Shown: positions 1 through 12,422, counted from the first letter of the stretch. The stretch is DNA of 64,000 bases from Ananas comosus (GCF_001540865.1 NC_033623.1:2675067-2739066); one strand, 5' to 3'. Notes: generated from the sequence alone by a model not told the origin. Made by a program: numbers and translations.

Positions 1-562
1 ATATTTGAAAAGACAAATATCAAAATATTTTTTTTGCCCTTAACTTAAGAGCAAATAAAAAAAATTAGTGACGATGGAAGCGTATATTTGAAAGAAAAAA
101 ATAGTAATTTTACAGAGATAATGATTATTCCTAATAGCTCACTAATAGAATCTAACTCCATAGTTATATTTGAAACAACTTGAAACATTACAAACAATAT
201 ATTTTTTTTATATTAGCCTTCTAAGTAGGATAAATTAGAATGCCTGAAACTTTTTAGAGTTATATGAGCAATTGCCCCAGTAAACAAATATTTTTTTTTT
301 AGAAAAGAATAGTGCACCAGTTTCATTCATTCGGAAAATAAACTTAGCATAAACAGCGAGACAACTAGCCCTGTAAATAAATATTCATAATCACATATTA
401 GGTGAGATGCACTACAAAGATCAAGGCTAATAGCCAACTAGGAAGGTTTTAGGAGTCTTTGCTCTCACCCCCAACTGCAAACTACCCAAAATAATGAAAT
501 AAAGAGGCAAAGTGTACAAAGACCTCTGAATTGTGTGGCAAACACTCATCTGAATTTTTAAT
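1..562. other. AT-rich intergenic DNA
   Basis: No coding region, RNA gene or recognisable element is visible. The stretch holds short T and A runs only, and it ends at the target site duplication of a SINE. Confidence 0.6.
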
Positions 563-574
563 TTTAACAATTAG

Positions 575-738
575 AACCGACCGTCCCTAGAGCAAGTGGC
601 AAAGGACTTGATAGTTGATACCCGAGACCCAAGTTCGAATCCTAATTGATTCACATTTCTAGCTAAATTTATTTCTGAATGAAATAAACGAAGCGGGTAG
701 CGTGCTACCTATCTCTCAAAAAAAAAAAAAAAAAAAAA
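575..738 (+). mobile_element. tRNA-derived SINE with poly(A) tail
   Basis: This is a short retroposon copied by LINE machinery. The head carries internal RNA polymerase III promoter boxes: an A box (TAGAGCAAGTGG, 588-599) and a B box (GTTCGAATCC, 633-642). The element ends in an A run (about 718-738). It is flanked by a 12 bp target site duplication, TTTAACAATTAG at 563-574 and TTTAACAATTGG at 739-750 (11 of 12 match). A full copy of the same family lies at 16596-16756 (minus) and another at 53972-54127 (plus). The perfect B box and near-perfect duplication suggest a fairly young insertion. Confidence 0.85.
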
Positions 739-750
739 TTTAACAATTGG

Positions 751-1721
751 ACTCTATAAACTTTATATCAAACAATTTAATGATCCCTCTCCTTGAGCAA
801 AAAGTACCAATTACAGTTTTAGTAGCGTATCTTATGCATAATTTTATATAACTTCAAAACACAAAAATATATATTTTTTCTCTCTTCTAATTATGATAAT
901 TAAGCATCAGAATTAAAGGAAATAGTGCACTTATTTTCAATTTCTGCTACTTTTTTCATGCATTCGAGTAAAAGAGACAGATTTTTATTTTTTTTTTTTA
1001 GATTTCAAGATTTACAAGATTATCGTAATTAGTAAGAAGTAGAATTTATTGACTTATTTGATAAAGTTAGCCTAATTTACAAAATTAAAAGTTCCGATCC
1101 CTCTTACCAAAATGTTAGAGTTCAAGGGATCTTTGCACAATTTTTCCAGTGAACACATTGACAACTGTTTAGTCTAAAAATCCATTTATGGTAGGAGCTC
1201 CAAAGCCGCACAACCAACTTTTTTTTCTTTTTTTTTCAAATTTAAATAATTGATGATTAAATTTTTATTATTTTAATTAAAATAATTTTAAAAAAATAAA
1301 ATTATCGTTCAAATAACTATTTTTTAAATTAGGCTAAATTAAGGAAAATATCTTTATAAATACCCCTTTTTTTTACTTTTTCCCACAACTTTTAAAAGTC
1401 TACATTTACCTCCCTCAATATTTCAAGCTATTACATTTATCCCACTCTATCAAGGTTCCATCACTATTCCATTCATTTCTTATAATTTATACCAAAAATA
1501 TCTTTCAAAATGATAGTAATATATTAAAAAATATATTTTCCTTATAGACGAAGGAGGCGAAACTTGGTCATTTTGTCCTCTCTATTAACGCCGTACACAT
1601 CTGAAAATATTTCTAAAATTTTAAGCGAGCAAGATATAAATTTTTAAAAGTCAGAGAGAGAAAGCAAAAAACGAATATTTACAATAAAATTTTATGTATT
1701 TTTGCCTTTAAATTATATATA
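751..1721. other. AT-rich intergenic DNA
   Basis: No gene is supported. The stretch contains T-rich tracts and ends in a short TA run (about 1713-1721) at the edge of a MITE. Nothing else is recognisable. Confidence 0.55.
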
Positions 1722-2051
1722 TAGTAGGTCTTGTGTGCTATTAGCAGCACGGGGGTCTCCGTGCTCCTAAGCCGTTTTCGATGATCGAGCTTTTGAACCG
1801 ACGATCGGCTCTGTTAGACTTAATTTAGTATATTTGAACTATATAGAAAATAAATTTTGCGATTTTTCGATATCATTTACCTAGCGATCAAAAGGATTTA
1901 AAATTAACAATTTTTAATGGTTGATGTATATCATTTGCAAGTTTAACAGTGTAAAAGTATTCAAATCAGATAAAATTTTTGATAAAAAATTCTTTATACT
2001 ATTTGCAGCAAGATCAGTATTTCTGATCAAAAATTTTAATGCTATATCACC
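1722..2051 (+). mobile_element. Long-TIR MITE, left part (interrupted by Gypsy remnant)
   Basis: This is the left arm of a foldback-type MITE. The outer end (TAGGTCTTGTGTGCTATTA) is repeated inverted at about 6059-6077. Internally it aligns by eye with the copies at 8341-8850 and 13027-13565, including the arm around 'cgacgatcggctc' and 'gatttttcgatatcatttacctag'. At about 2051 the homology stops and sequence of a Gypsy gag begins. The right arm resumes at 5970 directly after the Gypsy LTR, so the MITE was the insertion target. The central part of the MITE is missing. Confidence 0.75.
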
Positions 2052-3188
2052 ACTGGGGAGGTCGCGCGGTGTCGGTCAGAACCTTCACGGTGAGTCGCCG
2101 AGCCACGCCCACGCTGCTGGCTCCTAGGGTGCTTCGGCGGCCTCCTAGAGTGCGTCTGGCTCGCACCCTCAGCCATAGGCCTCTTGGCCTTACCCTTATC
2201 CATAGCCTCTCGCCGCTCCTGGACATCTACGGCGCCGCTCTCCACGATGAGCGCGCGATCCACCACCTCCCGGTAGGTTTGGAGGTTAGAAGATTACACA
2301 AACCGGAAGATCGACGGTCGCAACCCTCGCTCGAAGATGCGGGCCTTGTCCTCGTCGTCCCGCACAACGAAAGGCACGTAGTGTAGAAGCCTAGAAAACT
2401 CCCGCTCGTACTCGGCTTCTATCCTGTCTCCTTGGCGCAAGTTGCGCAAGTCCTGCTCCATCTTCCTCTTGACGCTAGTCGGGAAGTAATGTGCCAAAAG
2501 AAGCTCCTTGAATCTGTTCCAAGTAATAGCCGCCAAATCAGTGCTGGGGTTCGCCTGGAGATCCAACCACCAGCGGTAGACCTCTGGTCCAAATGGTGTG
2601 TGGCCAGCGAAACTCGATCTCTCTCCTCCACGAAGGTGTCGCGGAAGAGCTTCTCCATATGCACCAACCACTTCTCCACGATCCAATGGTTGACCTTCTC
2701 GCCGTCGAAGATCTGGGGACCGCACCTCGTGAACTCGTTGAGGCGCTCCATCAGTCGGTCCCGCTCCGCTCCCTCGACCAACACGGGAAAAACAGCTCCA
2801 ATCGGGGGCGCCTGAAAAGATGGCGCAGCCAATGTCTCCTCCTGAGGCGCGGCCACGGGCGCCGCACGCGACGAACTCGGTGCGGGAGACGGCGCTCTCG
2901 CGCGACGTCCACAACTAGTGCTGGCGGTGTAGGGGCCTGGGTCTCCCTAGAAGCTGTCGCCTGCTGCAGAAGAAGGTCCTCTAGGCGCTTCATCCGCGCC
3001 TCCTGCCAGTGCGCCGCCTCAGTCTGCTGTCGGGCCGCCTCCGCCTGCTGAGTCACTAGGTTGGTGAGGGCCGCAAGCTGGCTCCTCAACTCCTGGACCT
3101 CGCCAGATCCGAAGGTAGCGGAGGTCTCGACCTCCTCCAAGTTTGCCGCATTATCCGCTCCGGCAGATTGGGAGCAAGTAATCGGCAT
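2052..3188 (-). pseudogene. Ty3/Gypsy retrotransposon gag, frameshifted remnant
   Basis: On the minus strand this encodes part of a retrotransposon Gag (Retrotrans_gag family), spread over three frames. The N-terminal segment (3188 to about 2752) has a Q/A/E-rich coiled-coil-like stretch with AANLEEVETSATFGSGEVQE. A second frame (about 2856-2580) has the conserved core GPQIFDGEKVNHWIVEKWLV followed by MEKLF. A third frame (to 2294) has WNRFKELLLAHYFPTSVKR, LRQGDRIEAEYEREFSRLLH and IFERGLRPSI. At least two frameshifts and stops separate these. No zinc knuckle, protease or pol follows, because homology ends at the MITE junction near 2051. It cannot make a functional protein. Confidence 0.85.
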
Positions 3189-3528
3189 CTCATTACAACA
3201 TCATAAAAGCGTAAGTTAGTAACCCCACGCTATCGTATCCCCGCTCAAGCAGATAATACCCTAAATCTTGCGAAAGTAATGAAGTGTGCTTTACTACTAA
3301 CTCCCGATGTTACGTTGTCGGCCGCCAACGTAACTCTCCGCGAAGTTAGGAGCTATACACTTCAATTTAACTCCACTTTCTAGAGTTATTAAGATACCCA
3401 ATCACGATACTTTCGCTTACAAGTCAAATAGACCTCGTCTCTCACGAACCTATTTTCTATAGTCCAACCGGCCTAAGGTTTGCTAGGTCCACTAAGACTC
3501 AACCCTAGGCTCTGATACCAAACTAATC
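3189..3528 (-). other. Gypsy untranslated leader and tRNA primer binding site
   Basis: This lies between gag and the LTR. On the minus strand, bases 3520-3508 read TGGTATCAGAGCC, complementary to the 3' end of plant initiator-Met tRNA. It starts 8 bases inside the LTR edge at 3529. This fixes the orientation (transcribed leftward) and identifies the adjacent repeat as the 5' LTR. Confidence 0.8.
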
Positions 3529-5969
3529 TGTCACGCCCCGGGACCCAGCGGAAGTTCGCCCGGCACGTGTCCAGACCCGCCATACGTCTAAAACATATAA
3601 GGCGTCTATAAAACAACGGTAAATAAAGCAGTAATAAAAGACATTTAGGAATATCAGAGCATAGTACAGTATCTAGATTCTATAATAGAAAACAAGTAAA
3701 TGAGCTAACATCAACCATAAGTAAATCAAAGGTAGTACAATAGAAATTCCAAAACAAGTGCTATAAGCAAATTCAAAGGTGGTCTCTATACATGGATACA
3801 AAACCTCTCTCTCTCTCTCAACAACAACAAAAAGAGAGAAAACCACCTAAGTAACAGTAAATCCTCGCTATCTAGCTAGCGATCCCCTTGCCGGGATCCC
3901 GTGCCTCCACCGGTGCAGAGTGCTCTAAAAGAAAAATCATAAAACATGGGGGTGAGAACTATTAAATAATAGTTCCCAGTGGGCAATTACTGACTTCAGT
4001 GAAAGCACCACTAGGCCCAAAAGAACTAAACAGGTAAGTAACAATAAAAGTAATAGAATCGATATGTAAGTAAACATGTAAACTTACTACAACATGATAT
4101 CTCTACTTAGCATGATTTGCATAAGTAATAAAAGACTATTCTAACATGAATATACCAAAATATCACTAGCATGATGTCCACAAGCTAAATAGTAAAGTGT
4201 CTTGTTTACTATTCTAGTCAATGTCCAGTCAGTATGCTAAGTCATCAATGATCCAATCCTGTAGGACCTACCCGTGGGTAGTCCGGCCTGCGCCGTGCCT
4301 AATGGCGCTGTGGTAGTCAACATCCCCACTCTAGGAATGATCCTCCCCCACGGCATCCCATTTTGGCGCCCAATCCCGCACGAGCGAGCATATGTAGCGA
4401 TGGCTATCTTCGGAGTGCCGGCTTGTAGGGAGCGACCCTCACAAGTATGTGCGAATGAGCACAATGGCAAGCAAGCGAAAGATCTGTCTCAAGTACCAAG
4501 TCCTCATGTCTAAAAATATGAAATATACGTCGAATGTCTCAAAGGCCTATCTTTATGTCATCATGTCTCTAACATAGAATATAGCAGATGTTCAATGGCC
4601 TATCATTATATCTCTATGTTGTAGTTTCACAGTTTACTATGTCAAGTGCTTCTTTATGGCATTTTTGTCCACTAAGTCCAAACATGAGTTTATTGTTTAC
4701 AAATTCATAATTTGAGGAAATTCTAACATAAGAGACATGTTTCCAAGTCGCTAACACGAACATTTCTCATATACATGCAAAATGCCCAGAATGCCCTACT
4801 ATATAGAGTGAAATTTTTATGATACATAAGGCATTCATTTTAAATGTTCTAAAATTTTCATAAATCCTATCTAGCATGAATTTGCATTCAAAATGACGTT
4901 ACGACAAGTATAGAAAGCATAGGGACTATTGTGCCCCGTTTTCATGAAGCCAAACCCACCACACTTTTTGCGCTCCTTCGTTTGCTCCGACGAAGGTGTC
5001 CACTAGTCCCCTAGCACCCTAAAGATGTAGGAACAAAGGTTAAACAAATCATACGAACAACACTAAGCTCAATCATTAACCACCTCAAGCTAAGGTGGAG
5101 AAACTTACCTCAAGTGAAGAAATCCTCTCTCAAGCTCCAAATGGGAGTTAGAGTTCTTCAAATCCAACCTAAATAAAGGTTCTAAACCCATCAATTAGGT
5201 TTCAAAGCCCTCAAATCGAAATCCCCAAAATAAACCCTAAATCCCAAAATCTAGGATTTCATCTAGCAAAATCTAAAAAAACTTGTATTAAATGGGGAAG
5301 ACAAGTTACCAATCTCAAGAGAAGCTCCAAACCAAGATCTAAACCAAGAAAGGTTGAAGTTTGATCCTCCACAATGCTTCAACCACGAGCTCCAAGCCTC
5401 CAAAGTGTGATGAGAGGAAGAAGATGATGCTCCAAGGCCTTCAAGCAAGCTCTTCCCCTCTCTTTCTTCTTCTTCTCCTTCTCTTTCTCTCTCTAGTGTG
5501 AGTATGAGGGAAAGAAATAAGAATGAGAGGAAGAGAAAGGACCATATAAGCCATCCCAAGTAACAAAATCCACTTAGGTCCCTCAACAATCAACACTGTG
5601 CACTGCTCGGTCTGGGCAGTTTTCGGACTGAGGGACTGGTCTCTCAGCCTACCCCGAAAATCCAACGTTCGGGAACCTGTCTCTCCCCGCATGGGACCGG
5701 TCTCTCCCCGCGTAGTCGCATTCGGGGACCAGTTTTATCCGCCAGGGACCGGTTGCCTCGCAGGCAGCCGCAACACTGTTCCGAGGGGACCGGTCTCTCC
5801 TATCACGAACCGGTCCCCGAGAGTGAAAACTCTCAGGACATTGCCTAAACTCCATAAATCGAACTTTTAGGTCGGAATACCATTTATGACATTCCGCCAA
5901 GTGTAGAAAAGTTCGGAATCCATATCAAACACTCGAACCTCGCAATTTGCAAAGGTCCAGTGTGCTACA
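3529..5969 (-). repeat. 5' LTR of Gypsy element (about 2.4 kb)
   Basis: On the plus strand the repeat starts TGTCACGCCCCGG (3529) and ends GTGCTACA (5969), giving TG...CA ends in both orientations. The primer binding site abuts its left edge and MITE sequence abuts its right edge. It contains a cluster of GGACCGGTCTCTCC-type motifs (about 5685-5815), and a 159 bp stretch (3872-4030) recurs at 17890-18048. No second LTR is present on the left, so most of the element (pol and 3' LTR) was lost by deletion. Short open frames inside it are not protein genes. Confidence 0.8.
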
Positions 5970-6077
5970 CTAGATCAAGTTTAATGGAGTCGAACGTTGA
6001 TTCAGAAATTTCATCATTGAAAACGATTAAGGAGCACGGAGGTCCCTGTGCTCTTAATAGCACACAAGACCTACTCA
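5970..6077 (+). mobile_element. Long-TIR MITE, right part
   Basis: This is the right arm of the MITE begun at 1722. It reads 'ctagatcaagtttaatggag...gagcacggaggtccctgtgctc...gacctactcattg', the inverted counterpart of the left arm. A TA microsatellite follows (about 6079-6105). Confidence 0.7.
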
Positions 6078-6955
6078 TTGTATATATATATATATATATA
6101 TATATTAAGAAAAAATATGGTTTAAACTCAAAAATTATTCTATAATTGAAATATTTATTCTGCATGGATCAATCTTTTTACGTCTTCTAGCCCAAATCTA
6201 TATCGGATCATAGAAATGATTCAGTTTACTGCTCCGAATTCGTTTATGCACTTACCGCACTATTAGGAACTGAGCGAGACGGGAGCTCTACCAATCGCTC
6301 CGTTTGCATCCCTGATGTTGCATGCTCTGTTTTTTTTTTTGTTTTCTTTACACTTTTCTCTAATCTATGAGTGTTGCTTGTTGGCTCTTTATCTAAAAAA
6401 GCTTGGGAACAGGTATAATTTATTTCTTGAGAAGCTTGTAACTCAGGACCCTCCTAAGAAGGTTTAAATCAATCCGTCCTCTCAGAAATCACCCTATATA
6501 TATCTGGTGATTGTTGCATGCTTGCCTTCCAGTGTCTTATACATGTATCTAAGTTAATTAACAGCAGAAATAAAACTTAATATTTTGTTTCCATTAATCG
6601 TATGTAGACCTGACAGTTTTGATCCATACCCGTGAATATTCACGGACTACTAAGAACAGCAAGAGAAAAAGCAAACTAAGAGTATCTTGTGGGTAAGGGT
6701 GGTAGCTACCTAAATATTTACAGATAAATTCTATCCACGCTCGCATAATTCATGAGTATAATGACTCGCACCTGGTTGCCTAATCCACCTGTTTGCAAGA
6801 TCTATTCGTACGGAACTAGAGAAGCGGAGAAGCAAGAGAAGCATTTAGGTTGTCCCAAATCCAGGCCCAAAGAAACAAGCTTCAGGCCCAAAATATTTCA
6901 CACATTTAAATCCAACAATCTCAATTATTAGGCCCAACAGTAATTACTTAGCTAC
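6078..6955. other. Intergenic DNA with TA microsatellite
   Basis: A TA tract lies at about 6079-6105, followed by unique-looking AT-rich sequence. No gene or element is recognised. Confidence 0.5.
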
Positions 6956-6963
6956 ATGTAAAG

Positions 6964-7433
6964 TAGGGATGTAAACGGCCCGGATTCGGGGCTGATTTTC
7001 AAAACCCGAATCCGACTCCAAACCCGAAACCCAAATCTGAATCCGAACCCGACGAATTTTAAAAATCCATATCCAAATTCGAACCTGACCAAAAACCCGA
7101 AACCAGAAACTTGAACCTGAAACAATTATTTCGCTTTTCAATATTTCAAAATATATTATATTAAATTTTAATTTTTAAAATATAAATTCAAATATAATAT
7201 CAAATTTTTATTTACATATTATATATATAATGTAAAATAAATTCGGCTTAGGATCAGGTTCGGGTCAGGTACCGTCAAAATCCATATCTGTATTCATATT
7301 TGTCGGATTTTTGTTTTTGACATCCATATATATCCGAAACTATATTCATTTAGCATCAGATAAATTCGCTCCGTTTGGGTTCCGATTCGGATTCGAATAA
7401 AATTTCTGGTATCCGTACCCATTGACATCCCTA
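6964..7433. mobile_element. Non-autonomous hAT element, 8 bp TSD
   Basis: The 470 bp element begins TAGGGATGTAAACGG and ends CATTGACATCCCTA (inverted ends). It is flanked by a perfect 8 bp duplication, ATGTAAAG (6956-6963 and 7434-7441), the size made by hAT transposases. The interior is a rich inverted-repeat area of 'aacccgaatccgaac' type. There is no transposase. Relatives lie at 21709-22139 and 22679-22815. Confidence 0.85.
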
Positions 7434-7441
7434 ATGTAAAG

Positions 7442-8340
7442 AGAGTAGTAGTCAAATGTCCGGAAAAATATATCATATCCGCCGTTCAAATAATTTTCTC
7501 AAAAGTAATATAAATCACTTTATAGCTTAAATTTACTATCGTACCAGAAGACTGCCCACAAGTTTATTACTTGTAAGATATTATATTTTGGAATCAAGTT
7601 TTTTTTTTTTTTTTTTGAGTAAACAGGGATATACTCTATTTGAGTAAACAAGTTTTATTACTTTGGAATAAAATAAATTACTTCATAGTTTACCATTACT
7701 ATCGCACCACGAGGATAGTTTCAAGGTCTTTCAATGAGTTGAACTCCGTACCTTGCAGAGGAGGAGTATAATCAAATGTCTAGAATTAAAGAGATCATAC
7801 TCGGTCTTCAAATCATAGTTTTCGAATAAAATAATTCACTTCATAGTTTAAATATAGTACTATATCAAATCAAGGCTAGCTGCATGGTCTTTGAATTCAA
7901 ACTCCCAACTTATAAGTTTCCACTATAAGATATACTCTTTTAATTATTTATATCTTTTGATCAGTACTATTTGGCCAACTATGACAACTACTAAACTCAG
8001 ACCACTATCATTCCAACACGTTTCATTCAAGGGTTATGAACTTAGTAGTGAAAGGAACTAAAAGTAATGCTACGATTTTACATGCAAGGGTTATAAATTT
8101 AGTAGTAAAAGAGTCCAAATGCTATTAAAAGTATTTTAGAATACTTTTGGTAGCAAACGATTCAACGGTGCGGGCTGTTGGTTTCTAGATATTTTAAATG
8201 GTGTAAATCATATTCAACGATACGGATTGTCGATTCGTCTCTATCATTGAAAATAAATTAATAGCATTGGAATCCGTTTACTATCAATAATATTCTAGCT
8301 CAACTATATATATATATATGTGTGTGTGTGGGCGCGCGTG
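7442..8340. other. AT-rich intergenic DNA
   Basis: No gene is visible. A T run (about 7599-7616) and a TA/TG tract (about 8305-8330) lie here. A short motif of the 'ttgaattcaaactccc...cttataag' type recurs locally, but no element boundary can be set. Confidence 0.45.
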
Positions 8341-8845
8341 TGTGCTATACTATCAATAGCACGGAGACTCCGTGCTACTAAGTTGTTTTCAATAATACGG
8401 CTTCCAAATCGACGATCGGCTCCATTAAATTTGATCCACACTATTGAAAATATTTAAAAACTAAATTTTATAATTTTTGGATATTATTTGGCTAGGGATA
8501 AAAAGGTTTAAAAATTGATAATTTTAATTGTTGATGTGATGTATTTGTGAATTTAACGGTATAAAATAATTCAAATCTGAAAAAAGAATTTGTAGAATAA
8601 GATCATTACTTTTGATCTTAAATTCGAGTCTTTTATTATCATTTTTTATGAGATTTTTATTTTTCGACCGTTTATTTTTAGCCTCCTTATTTGATAAGAA
8701 AATGATATCGAAAAATTATAAAATTTAGTTTTTAAATACTTTCAATAGTTAGATCAAGTCTAACGGAGCCGATCATCTATTTGAAAGTCACATCATTGAA
8801 AAGAACTCAGTAGCACGGAGGCTTCCGTGCTACCGATAGTATAGC

Positions 8846-8850
<5 letters not shown>
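8341..8850. mobile_element. Long-TIR MITE copy
   Basis: This is an essentially complete foldback element. The left end reads TGTGCTATACTATCAATAGC and the right end GCTACCGATAGTATAGCAGC, with arms of about 100 bases or more forming inverted repeats. Only a non-coding centre separates them. A CT microsatellite adjoins the right end and a TA/TG tract the left, matching the family's habit of lying in simple repeats. Confidence 0.75.

Positions 8851-8902
<52 letters not shown>
8847..8902. repeat. (CT)n then (TA)n microsatellite
   Basis: An uninterrupted CT dinucleotide run of more than 20 units is followed by a short TA run. Confidence 0.9.
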
Positions 8903-8928
8903 GAGAGAGAGAAAGAGAAAGAACTAGG

Positions 8929-9148
8929 TTAGAATACTATTGATAGCACCAAATCATTAGTGCTATTAGATTTTCAGCTCTTGAATGAAGCGATATGCGG
9001 TTATGATGATAATGGTTCACTAAGGTTGAGTAGGTAATTGATTGAATAATATGATCTAACGGACGTGACAATGGTCAAGAAAATTTAACGACAAAAAACT
9101 CGATAGCACCAAGCGTTTAACAATATTAATAGTATTACAGCTCAACTC
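8929..9148. mobile_element. Short MITE with inverted ends
   Basis: The left end reads GTTAGAATACTATTGATAGC and the right end, read inverted, GTTGAGCTGTAATACTATTA. Near the ends sit 'caccaaatcattagtgct' and the inverted 'cttggtgct'. A relative with the same interior order lies at 40470-40692, and a partial terminal repeat follows at about 9178-9230. There is no coding capacity. Confidence 0.55.
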
Positions 9149-9230
9149 TCTTATTTTCTCTCTCTCTATATATATATTGGTGTTAGAATATTATTGATAG
9201 CGTGAGAATAGTATTATTAAACATGCTGAG

Positions 9231-10672
9231 TTCTCAAGCCATCACCTAATAAAAGAGCAAATGACGATACAAATCGCACACACGTGTAACAAATCAAGGT
9301 AATGGTCAAAACAATGTCTCTATCATTGCTTTCCCTTTCCTAATTCAAAATAAAATTCTCAATGCTCCTTGGTCACAAATCCAAAAGCAATTTAACACGT
9401 GAGACACATCAACATTTTTTTTTTCCAATTAATTTAATCATACTATCATATTTATTTTGCTGAGGTCCAAAAAGCACCTGGATGTTTGAATATTATATAT
9501 ATATCTCCCTCTCTCTCATTTCCTGTTTATTGAGCCCTTTTGTTAAATAAAGGTAAATATGCATAGCCCACTATATTATCCCTCATCTTAAAATTTGGAC
9601 CCCCAACTTTTATTTGCTTTCATTTACGCTCTCAAAACTACAGCGCTTTCACAAGTAAACATGTGCAATTTCAATTTTATCAATTATACCCCCTAAATTT
9701 TATTAAATAATTTAATGTATAGGGCTTCTCGCATTATTAACTACATAATCGTTTTGGTCATGCATATTGCGTACAGTTTTATAAAACCTTAAAACATAAA
9801 TAAATTTATTTCCTGTCTTCTACCATGTTAAAAAAAAAAAAAGATAAAATTTGAAGTTTAATTCAATCTTTTTTTTCGCTTGTCCTACTTAATTACTAAA
9901 ATGGGAAGGGAAAAAAAGTATTTTTTATATATTGAAATATTAAAAGATTACGTACACGATACGTGGACAACCGATCGAAATTGCTATGCATTTGAAATAT
10001 ATAATTATTAAAATTAAAATTAAAATTATCTATTTGCGAAAAATCTAGAGTTCAAGGGTCTCTATACATTTTACGCTTAAACATTTTACCCCTAAAAAGA
10101 AAAGGAGTGGTAGGCCTGTGCCCCAAAAGATTGTAATCTTACAAACATCCCAATTCTAGGGCTCTTTTTTCTTTTCACTTGTCTCATCAAATTTATTTAT
10201 TTGTTTTTACTAACACCCAAAAACATTATTAAACTCTATCACCACTTGGATGAGAGAGATTGTAGCGATTGTGAGCTCGTTGGCGTTTATCATTAATCTC
10301 AATAGCTTAAATTAGTAAAAATATGTAACTATCTAATTCATTTAAAACGTACGCACAATGTTTACGAATTTTGATTGTGACTTGGTCCAACCAGTTTCAT
10401 GCCACTTTGAAACATGACTCAACTATTCTGAATGTGATTCGGCCTAACCTAATCTTTCATCACAGGGCAGGATGTTGAGCATTCTTTTTGTAACTTTTTT
10501 GAATTGTAAGTGTACAACTTCTCCCATCCAACCCTCTTTTTTTCTTTTTCTTTTTTTCTGCTTGTCTTTTTTTCACTAAAAATATGAAAGGAGTTAGTAA
10601 AGTATAATCTTTGAATTAAGATTTGTAGAAATTATAATTTTTTGAGGGCTTTACGTACTGAGCCCCCTTCAG
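9231..10672. other. AT-rich intergenic DNA
   Basis: No gene, RNA or clear repeat boundary is seen. The stretch is homopolymer-rich. Confidence 0.45.
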
Positions 10673-11022
10673 AAAATTTTTTTTTACAAATAGTTTCACA
10701 AAATTAATTATATTTACGCAATTGGTTCTATCCTCATCACGCAAGAATGACTGGCCGCTCAGAGTTTAAGTTGAATAAGATGAACCATTCACCGCGTAAC
10801 AACATCTAATACAACAAATACGGGAAATATGAAAAGAACACAATATAAATAAAATATGAAAATGACACAATAAATCATTCACCATGTCCAAACACGGTGA
10901 ATGGTTTATCGAGTTCAACTCAACTAGTCACGCACACGTGGTGCTCACTGTATGGTAATTGTATGACAGGAATAAGATCAATATTGTAAATATAAATTTT
11001 ATAAAATTATTTATGAAAATTA
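10673..11022. mobile_element. Candidate foldback element
   Basis: The left 60 bases (around 'caaaattaattatatttacgc') are roughly the inverse of the right end (around 'gtaaatataaattttataaa'). Between them, ACCATTCACCG and CGGTGAATGGT form a second inverted pair. The arms are imperfect and no duplication of the target is evident, so the boundaries are approximate. Confidence 0.4.
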
Positions 11023-11341
11023 TTTTTTTTGAGTAGACTAAGAGCAAAAAGAAAAAACCTTCTTTTGAGTTATAGGCTTTAGTATTTGGTTTGAAGGAGA
11101 CGACTCATCCGCTTTAAGCTGTCGCTGTTGTTGTGCTACGTATCAATTACTTCTCTTTCCCTCAGTGGCATCATATAATAATAGTTAATAATTATAAAAA
11201 TTATTATTTTTATTAACAAAGAGAATCTTATCAAGACAAATTGATTGTTACGTGAAGGTAAATAAAACATATAAAAGTTGACGGACAACTTCAAACTCGA
11301 GAATAGATTAGTACTGCATGAAACAGGTCCTAAATCTGTCC

Positions 11342-11376
11342 TGTAGTGTAGTGTAGTGTAGTGTAGTGTAGTGTAG
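11342..11376. repeat. (TGTAG)7 pentanucleotide repeat
   Basis: Seven perfect tandem copies of TGTAG are visible. The motif differs from the plant telomere repeat TTTAGGG. Confidence 0.9.
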
Positions 11377-11653
11377 GTCGGCCACCTGATATTGTTGGTT
11401 AGTGTTTACGATTCGCAAAATAATATCAGAGCCAATGACAGGGACATGAAAAATTATTGGCTAAAATAGGTCCAATGTCCTGTCTTGTGGCCTAGATTAG
11501 ACTGGGCCAAGCTTTAGTTGGACCCGTGAGCGTGGTACATTTACACACTTTAAATGTGATAGGTGTGTCTTTTTCTTTATATTGATTTTTTTGGAATTGT
11601 TGGTTATCGCTCACAATCGATAAATAGAACATAAATTCTCCGTATATCTTTAC

Positions 11654-12179
11654 ATCAAGCACTATAGCAAAAACGATGTATAATGATACTTTTAAATATC
11701 GGTACAGATAAAAATCAGTACTGCAGGCTAAATTATCGACACTTTTTAAACGTGCTGCTATATATGGGGTCGCTATATGTGAGGTCGTCTCGATGTTTGG
11801 CAGCCACTCCTCCAGCGATTTTTTGGCGGAAGGACACGTAGCGATCGTAGCTCTCTACAGTCTCTACGAGATCCTCGCGGCTGAACTTCAGTCACTGAAA
11901 CCCTACCTCGTCTGCTGTCAAGACTGAGGAGGAGAAAGGGAGATGGAGATTTTTTTTTTTTTTCCTTTTTTCTATTTGTATCGAGACGAGTGGCTGAGTA
12001 GGGTTGGTTGAGTAAAGAAATTTTTTATTTTTAATTAGATTGGGCTCTATATTTAGGCTTTAGTAAATTTTTTTTTTAAAAAAAAGGCATAAATAGGACA
12101 CTTGTACAAAAGTGTCCGAAAAATTTGTCGATACAATCTAATTTTGTTCTAGTTATCGAAAGTTTTTGTATATAATTTA
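11654..12179. mobile_element. Possible non-autonomous CACTA-like element
   Basis: The left edge reads CACTATAGCAAAAACG, resembling CACTA termini. A subterminal motif 'tcgacactttt' is found inverted as 'aaaagtgtccga' near the right. A GC-rich inner piece (about 11790-11950) stands out from the AT-rich surroundings and could be captured sequence. I do not see a matching TAGTG right terminus or a 3 bp duplication, so this is tentative. Confidence 0.25.
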
Positions 12180-12383
12180 ACGAAATGTTAACGGATGAGC
12201 TGGCGGAAAGAGAAAAATGAGATCATAAAGTACTAAATTGATACACTTTAAACTATAAAGTATTAAAATAAAAAAATATAAAATTACAGAGGTTGTATTT
12301 AAAGTTTATCCAATTATTTTTAAAATAAAAACCAAACCCACCCTCAATAAAATAGCATTTATGGGTTTGACATCATGCATATA

Positions 12384-12422
<39 letters not shown>

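Noticed and set aside
4237..4513. Overlapping open frames on both strands in a GC-richer patch
   Set aside because: They lie inside the 2.4 kb Gypsy LTR, without a known domain.
11342..11376. Telomere-like repeat
   Set aside because: The unit is TGTAG, not TTTAGGG, and there are only seven copies.
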